A DNA stretch of 64,000 nt from Camellia lanceoleosa (lineage: Eukaryota > Streptophyta > Magnoliopsida > Ericales > Theaceae), in the NCBI GenBank assembly GCA_025200525.1, contig CM045763.1:63003018-63067017 (forward strand), in the 5' to 3' direction. The notes beneath the pieces are model-generated. The model saw only the letters and a list, made by a program, of their open reading frames with translations. It searched no databases and was not told the origin of the DNA. Positions 57,853 through 64,000 of the stretch are shown here, one piece after another (position 1 is the first letter of the stretch; every line of letters begins with the position of its first letter). The translations under genes were made by a program, and so were the position numbers.

Positions 57853-58354
57853 TGTTGGTTTCAACCCAATAGAAGTGTTAGTGCAGCACCATGATAGTGC
57901 AGCTTGTTAGTGCAGCACAAATGGAGATGGTGCAGCACCTTCTTCATCCACTACCCAAATGGAGTCTCCTATTTCACCCACCCCATTAGAAGAGTGATAT
58001 GGGGTTGGTAAGGGCCAATCACCTCCTCCCTCAATTGTGTATAAATTGAGGAGAGGAGGAGGAGGTGAAGTAGAGAGTTAGAGAAAACCGAGAGAAAGAA
58101 GTGTGAATCAAGAGATGTGAGAAACCGTCTCCCTCGGTGTGAGCGAGGGAGACGGGTGAATGGGTGAGTGAGAATGGTGTGAGTTTCTCCTCTGTAATAT
58201 TCTGTAATCTCTCCATAAATGATAATCGGTTACTCTCCGTGGGCGTAGGCGGATTCTTGAACCACGTAAAATATTGTGTCTCCGTGTGTGTGGGTGTGTA
58301 ATTCTGCTTGGCTTAATTTCCGCAAAGGTCTTGGGGGGATCCCGGATCCCAACA
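57853..58354 (+). repeat. LARD-like element 5' LTR
   Basis: TGTTGGTTTCAACCCAATAG ... GGATCCCGGATCCCAACA. TATA box GTGTATAAATTGAGG near 58037. It carries three GTGCAGCAC copies and a variant GTGCAGCTT. Confidence 0.92.
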
Positions 58355-60726
58355 AGTGGTATCAGAGCCTCGTCGGTGGCGTTTCGGCACAAAAACAGTG
58401 CGATGTCCGAATCTGCCCAGAAATCGAATTGCTCGAAATCGAGTTTTGAGCACACCAGGAGCAAGGGCTCGACGAGAGAAGTCCAAAAACATAAAGCACA
58501 GCCCAAACGGAGACCGGACGCGCCCTCACGCGCCCCTAGAAGGTGGCGCGTGAGTCCCACTCTCAGTCACGCGCCGCACGCGCCGAGGAGGGAGCCGGCG
58601 CGTCATCTCACGCGCTGCCACACACCACACGCGCGGCTGAAGGAGGAAGACGAGTGGGGGAGTGGCGCGTGCCTGCCATGGCAAAGACGCGACGCCACGC
58701 CAGACGATCCGTCGGCGTTGTTTGCCGCGTCGATCAACTAGAGGCGAGTCAACGCCACGTGGCGGCAATTGACGCCGCGGCCACGCGTCGACGCGTGGCG
58801 ATGGACCACTCACGGAGTGCCACGTCAGCAGACACGCCGTCGGACAGAGGAGGATCTGTGTTCTGTGAGCAAATGTGCGCACCGGAGGGATCGATTAACC
58901 AGCGGCTATGGTGCGGCCGCGGTCTGAGGCGTACAAAATGTTTTGGCTTGATCTAAGTCATTTGAGTCCGCTTTTTGGCGATCCAATAGTGGTTTTAGAC
59001 TATTTGGAGTATTCATAGGACATCGCATGGTCGATTTTAGAGACGGAGTTTACGTAAAAAGATTGAAGGAAGGGATGGGCGTGACGCCGGTGCGATGGAC
59101 GGAATATTCTGGTACACGAATATTCCTTGAACTTCGAAAATTGTAAATGTGGCGAATTTTGAAAATTGTGGTGTGTGACTTTTGGGGATATTTTTCGGTG
59201 AGGTCCCGAAAAATACAACAAGGTTGGTCCTAGCTAATCGGACCGTTGGGGCCTTACGAATAGCGAGGTCGAATAGTGAAATTGAGCGGTTAGGAAAGAT
59301 TGTCAAAACATGGGAGTTTGTCATCTTTAATACTGGAGGAGGTTGCTTGATATTGTGGGAACTGCGATTAATCCTTGAAGAGGTTAGAATGGATAGATTC
59401 TAACCAGATTGAACAACCAGGTACAACTCGAGATAGATCATTGAAGACCAGAGGAGATCAGGCTTGATGGCAGATCGAGGGAGATCAGGATTGGTCAGGG
59501 GCGATCAGAGGATTGCAGGTATGATTATCTCAAGATCAACAATGTCTAGGAAAGTTCTGTCAAAAAGACAGTGTCTAAGGAGACTGGTTCTTAAGTGGGA
59601 CCGAGTGTGATCCCACCAGTTTGTCCTGGGAACTTTCCTGGTTGTTGACATCATCGGAGGATGTGGTTCAATCAGAAGAGAAGACCATTCATCGACGGAT
59701 AGATGAGTTGGCAACCAGCTCAATGTTGTGGAAATGTTGGTCTGGAGCTATCAGTATGCGAGTAAATGGGTGGTATGTGGATGTAGAACAATAGTTGCAG
59801 AGAGCATACTAAGCTAGGGGCACAAAACGGATGCTTGATAGTGCAGGTACTATGAGAGTATCGTACAGAGGCGCCAGAGGAGTGTGCAGCAGCGGGTTGT
59901 TGAAAGTTCACAGGAACTTCCAGATAGAGAAATTGAGACAAACGCAAGAGTGCGGGCCAATGAGTGGCAAGTCCTTTTTTCTCTATGGTGGTTTCTTGAG
60001 TTCCATGGCAGCAGATGATAGAGTTGATGCGGATCTCTCAGGCGAGCTCGACGTAGGGAGATCAGAAACCATGGATGCGATCACTATGCACAGGGGTGCA
60101 TAGCGGTAACTTGTACAGATCGGTGGGAGTTGTCTTGGCAGAAGGGCTAACTGTCAAACATCAGTACGGACGTACAAGTGAGACAGAACCGAACATCAGG
60201 GATTGTAGCACAGACAACAGGCGTATGAGATCGCTGGGAAGTTGTTCTGAAGTGCAGAGACAAAGGCTGGTTGTTCAAAGAAATAAGCTCCGAGCAAGGA
60301 AAATTGAGGATGTTGATGTGTCAAACTCGTTTTTCTAGTTGCTCCAGTGTTCAGCATGACTGTTCCTGCGAGGTAATGCATGACAGTCAAGGGCATCCGA
60401 GCAGGGGGTGCAGAACATCCAATCAGGGGGTGTCAGCTATCTTGGTTACGCAAGTTCAAGCATAGCAAGTGAAGACATTCGAGACAGAAGCGTGGAAGAG
60501 ATGTGTGGGAGATAGGAGCAGAGGCTCTCTCCAAATCAGAGAGTGGTGTGAGTTGAGTTGAGGATGTAGGATTCCCTCCTCCTCTTGTATCTCTGGTGTA
60601 TTATCTCTAGCTTTCAGGGGATGCAGCGTCTCAGTGAGGAGATGAAGACTATGTTGAAATTTGGGCGTAACAAGATTAACAGCAGTGTGCGTAGTGGATC
60701 ACCTCATATGGGTTGAGGGGGTGATT
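58355..60726 (+). other. LARD-like element interior
   Basis: 58355-59020 matches the copia leader, including GTTTTGAGCACACCAGGAG and an ACGCGCC-rich part (58510-58640). From about 59020 the sequence is unique, with no retrotransposon domain and no frame I would call a gene; the longer open stretches (for example 58543-58956) follow GC bias. Confidence 0.8.
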
Positions 60727-61232
60727 TGTTGGTTTCAACCCAATAGAAGTGTTAGTCTTGACACCATGATAGTCAGACTTGTTAGTGCAAAGACAAATGG
60801 AGATGGTGCAGCACCTTCTTCATCCACTACCCAAATGGAGTCTCCTATTTCACCCACCCCATTAGAAGAGTGGTATGGGGTTGGTAAGGGCCAATCACCT
60901 CCTCCCTCAATTGTGTATAAATTAAGGGGAGGAGGAGGAGGTGAAGTAGAGAGTTAGAGAAAATCGAGAGAAAGAAGTGTGAATCAAGAGATGTGAGAAA
61001 CCGTCTCCCTCGGTGTGAGCGAGGGAGACGGGTGAATGGGTGAGTGAGAATGGTGTGAGTTTCTCCTCTGTAATATTCTGTAATCTCTCCATAAATGATA
61101 ATCGGTTACTCTCCCGTGGACGTAGGTCGGATTGCCGAACCACGTAAAATATTGTGTCTCCGTGTGTGTGGGTGTGTAATTCTGCTTGGCTTAATTTCCG
61201 CAAAGGTCTTGGGGGGATCCCGGATCCCAACA
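60727..61232 (+). repeat. LARD-like element 3' LTR
   Basis: Close copy of the 5' LTR; the GTGCAGCAC region is altered (TAGTCTTGACACC in place of TAGTGCAGCACC), which reduces the repeat number. Confidence 0.92.
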
Positions 61233-61237
61233 AAAGG

Positions 61238-62600
61238 AAGGCAAGGTGGGTGGATCCCTGTGTTGAGTCGAAGATGAAGGAAATGAGGATGGAGAAAGGA
61301 AGCTAATGCAAGACTGTTCACAATATTTGTGGATGCTATACCAAGCTTTATGAATTCGAAGATGGTGTTCGATATTTTGAGGAAGTTTGGTGTGGTGAAG
61401 GATGTATACATCCCACAGAAGAGAAGGAAAATGAGGAATACTAGATTTGTTTTTATTAGATATGATTGTGAAGTGGCAGCAGAAATAGCAGTGCAAAAGG
61501 AAAATGGGATATGGGTGGAGGACACATAGCTAGAAGTGAAGCATGCAGATTATGGCAAGGAGATTCTGGAGGGCAAAGGCCACAATCAACCTAAACCAAA
61601 AGGCCCTTTCAACAATGGAAGGGGTGGAAGCTGTGGTTGGCAGCCAGCAATAGGAATTAGATCTTATGTAGAGGTTACTAAGAACACTAGCATCATAGGA
61701 GGAGGAATTATCACAATCAAGACCGAGGAAATAGGAAATGGGTGGCTATATGATAATGTTGTGGTTCATCTTAAATCAGAATATGCCAACATTAATCTTA
61801 AAGCAGAAATTCAGGAAAGAGATATGGAGAATATATTGGTAAGGGGTGAAGGGGGTAGGGATGTGTTGTTAACATTCAAATCAAAGGAGGAAAGGAAAAC
61901 AAATATGGGGACCATAAAGTAATGGGTACAGAATTGGTGTGAAGAAATAGTGGAGTGGGAACCGGATCTTGTCAGAGTCAAAGAACGTAAGGTGTGATTA
62001 TGCTGCTATGGACTACCATGGAATCTGTGGAATAGAACCACATTGAATAGAATTGGGAGTATATGGGGCGAAGTTATCTGTATTGAGGATGATATTTGCA
62101 ACCCAGCATCGTTTTAGTGTGCAAGGATTCAACTTGTAACCAAGTGTATGGAGTCAATCAACAAAGTCATTAATCTGGAATGCAAAGGATTTGCTCATTC
62201 AGTAAAAGTGTGGGAACAACAATCTGGGTTATCAAATCTCACGGTAAAGATGTGTAACTGCCAAAAGAAGTATGGTGGGAAAGAAATTTATAGTACAAAC
62301 AATGGTGAGAAGATTGGAGTTGGGGAAAATGCAAGAGATGAGGATGAAGAAGATGATGACTGGGTTGAGGAGTCAGCACGGCAACTGGACCAGGCTCGGG
62401 ACATGTCTAAAGGGGATGTGTCATGTGGAGTTAGGAGGAGTGATGAGGTGGAGAAGGAGTTACCTAGAAGAACTGAAATGGTGGTGGCAGAGTCGGCTGG
62501 TAATAAGATTAAGGGGAGGGCAGAAGGCACTTATCCTCCTTTTTCTTTTATTGATGTAATAGTATTTTGTTTTATCAATAAAGTTCCTCTTCTTTGTTGA
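61238..62600 (+). pseudogene. LINE ORF1 (RRM-type RNA-binding protein)
   Basis: After the interrupted start: NARLFTIFVDAIPSFMNSKM, VFDILRKFGVVKDVYIPQKR and NTRFVFIRYDCEVAAEIAVQ form an RNA-recognition motif; further on ITIKTEEIGNGWLYDNVVVH, LLTFKSKEERKTNMGTIK, and NRTTLNRIGSIWGEVICIED belong to the DUF4283-like region of plant L1 ORF1. Stops at about 61271, 61280, 61527, 61920, 61996 and 62116 show decay. The C-terminal zinc knuckles are not clear (only MCNCQKK). ORF1 protein binds LINE RNA. Confidence 0.8.
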
Positions 62601-62619
62601 TCAAAAAAAAAAAAAAAAA

Positions 62620-62721
62620 TGTTGTGAAAGTGATCACACATGAACTTGTAAAGAAATTTCTCAAGCATATATTCAAACCAAAGATAGACAAGATCACCAT
62701 AAGATAAACTGTCTAAATTAT

Positions 62722-62754
<33 letters not shown>

Positions 62755-62815
62755 TGTGGAATGCTATTTTTATCTGAATCATTAGATGCAAGAATGATGA
62801 AACACTGTCTGTTGG
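62620..62815. other. Spacer with TA microsatellite
   Basis: TA repeat at about 62727-62752; no gene. The last nine bases (62807-62815) are the left duplication of the next element. Confidence 0.6.
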
Positions 62816-63748
62816 GCGTCCAGATCCTCTAGAGTGATCCTTTATGGCGCGACACGTGTCCCCTTAATGGAATCAATGGTTGAGATGATCCCTCGCCAAA
62901 ACGACATAGTTTTGGTGAGCCAACCCAAAAAAAAAAATAAAAATATTTTTGCAGAGTTGCAAATCGAGAGGGAGGAGAAGGAGAGAGAGCTGAGGAAAAT
63001 TTTTCTCTGCAAATTTTTTGTAGAGTTTGATCCACAATAATTGATCCATAATTTTTTACTGAAGTCGCGTCGCCCGAATCTATTCTTCAAGAAGCTTCAA
63101 GGACATAGAGATTTGCAGAGATTGATGGATTTGCAGAGAAACCCACATGAAAATGGATTTGATGTCATCTATGGCGATGAACTTCCTGAGAACAATAAAC
63201 AATAAACAACCCAACTATAGATTCAAGAAAGAATAAAATAAATAAATAAATCAATAAAATAGGTGTATTCCAATATCAGACTTGCTAGCCCACCAAATCA
63301 AGATCCATGGATTTATTAGATCTTCATTTTCCCCCTAAAAACTAAAACCCATTGAATAAACCAGTCAAAACAACATCTCCAAAATCTAAGAAACCAAACA
63401 GATAAAGAACACTAGTATTCATGAGTCCTTCTCAGATGAAAAACATGAAGAAGAAGAAAAAGAAAATGAGAATGAAGAGAGGAAGGAGGAGAGAAGGGGG
63501 GGTGGTGTGGGTTTGGGCGATGGTAAGAAGAGGAGAAGGATGAGAAAATGTGGTTAGAGATAGGTGGTGGATTTGGAAATCTGAAACTCAGATTTATTTT
63601 TATTTTTTTTTGTCTCCCCCACCAAAACCACGTCATTTTGGTGAGGGATTGATCTCAGCCATTGGCTTCATTAGTAGGACAAGTGTTGCGCCATAAAGAA
63701 TCATTCTTGAGGATCACTCCAAGAAAAAACTCTAGAGGATCCGAACGC
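62816..63748. mobile_element. Long-TIR MULE-type MITE
   Basis: The left end GCGTCCAGATCCTCTAGAGT and the right end, reverse complemented, GCGTTCGGATCCTCTAGAGT continue as about 110-140 bp arms (shared TTTATGGCGC, GACA/AACACNTGTCC, CAATGG, and a CCAAAACGAC...TTTTGG core). Flanks GTCTGTTGG (62807-62815) and GTCGGCTGG (63749-63757) agree at seven of nine positions, the Mutator duplication length. 933 bp, no transposase. Confidence 0.65.
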
Positions 63749-63757
63749 GTCGGCTGG

Positions 63758-64000
63758 GGTTAGTATTCTCATGTTGGTTCTTTCATGTGGGTGTTTCCAG
63801 CTCAACAGACACACTTGTTGTTGAGCAAGAAATGAAAGACTACGAATATCTACTCTCTTCCAATGGGCACTTTCAACTTCTCTTCTTCAGCAGCCTTAGT
63901 GGATCCACCAATTGATACTTGGGAATTCGAATAACCAAAACACGATAGGGAAACATGAAGCCGGTGGTATGGGTTGCAAACAGAGACAATCCATTGACAG
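63758..64000. other. Right edge, nothing recognised
   Basis: No domain or repeat identified in these 243 bases. Confidence 0.4.

Larger units (their letters stand above)
57853..61232 (+). mobile_element. Non-autonomous LTR element (LARD-like), copia relative
   Basis: LTRs 57853-58354 and 60727-61232; TSD AAAGG on both sides (57848-57852, 61233-61237). PBS TGGTATCAGAGCC after the first LTR; purine tract GGGTTGAGGGGGTGATT before the second. The 2.4 kb interior has no gag or pol. The first about 650 bp of it are homologous to the copia leader, and the LTRs share GTGCAGCAC words, GGCCAATCACCTCCTCCCTC and GAACCACGTAAAATATTGTG with the copia LTR (minor differences). It therefore probably uses copia proteins in trans. 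Confidence 0.9.
57842..62619 (+). mobile_element. LINE (L1 type), ORF1 only, split by an LTR element
   Basis: Joining 57842-57852 to 61238 onward gives MEKGRQGGWIPVLSRR, the usual start of plant L1 ORF1, then the RRM-type domain. The 3' end is TTATCAATAAAGTTCCTC then GTTGATC and 17 A (62603-62619), a typical plant L1 tail. ORF2 (endonuclease and reverse transcriptase) is missing between ORF1 and the tail, so it is an internally deleted, non-autonomous copy. No target duplication found. Confidence 0.8.

Noticed and set aside
58543..58956. 137-codon frame in the LARD-like element
   Set aside because: Lies in a GC-rich leader that is non-coding in the copia relative; opposite strand is equally open.
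59831..60338. 90- and 87-codon frames as captured genes in the LARD-like interior
   Set aside because: No recognisable domain, no splice pattern and no bias that would separate them from chance.

Overview
This is plant nuclear DNA, most likely from a eudicot. It is AT-rich, has spliced genes with GT-AG introns, and is dominated by nested retrotransposons and MITEs. Nothing in it identifies the species. Only one gene looks intact: a FAR1/FHY3-related (FRS) gene at 7065-9516 on the minus strand. Two short host-gene remnants lie at the left edge: two exons resembling the AP-4 sigma adaptin (713-1031, +) and one exon resembling the chromatin protein MBD9 (1513-1755, -).

Layout. 2288-6002 is a 3.7 kb LTR-like unit flanked by CCAAT duplications, probably a solo LTR. 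7065-9516 is the FRS gene, with a 205-bp tandem duplication upstream. 10806-20548 is a complete but decayed Ty3/gypsy chromovirus on the minus strand ('Gypsy1', 2.5 kb LTRs), inserted into a small TIR element whose halves remain at 10681 and 20759. 21047-32241 is a second chromovirus on the plus strand ('Gypsy2'). Its 5' LTR is an inverted chimera, and it has a decayed extra reading frame between PBS and gag. Its integrase is split by a solo LTR of the Gypsy1-like family (26380-30378, TSD CCACC), which is itself split by a solo LTR of the Gypsy2 family (27251-28874, TSD TAATT).

32584-43853 is a Tat/Retand-type Ty3/gypsy element with a dual RNase H, a 62-bp tandem array and a three-exon antisense gene carrying a gypsy-type 'putative transposase' domain. 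44205-45715 is a low-complexity fold-back. 46109-53843 is a second TIR element of the same style as the one around Gypsy1, split by a Ty1/copia element (46800-52264, minus strand, TSD ATCAC). 54417-55599 is a Pack-MULE-like element carrying a CIPK-type kinase fragment. 56236-57617 holds Tourist-like and Stowaway-like MITEs. 57842-62619 is a LINE (L1 type) with ORF1 but no ORF2; its fourth codon is interrupted by a non-autonomous LTR element (57853-61232, TSD AAAGG). 62816-63748 is another long-TIR MULE-type MITE.

How the parts relate. The copia element and the non-autonomous LTR element share LTR motifs, PBS and a long 5' leader, so they look like an autonomous element and a derivative it can mobilise. 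The two chromoviruses and the two solo LTRs belong to two LTR families, and their target duplications give a clear order of insertion. No tRNA or rRNA gene, CRISPR array or defence-type system was seen. The unusual content is in transposon structure: the extra frame in Gypsy2, the antisense gene in the Retand element, the inverted LTR chimera and the kinase capture.
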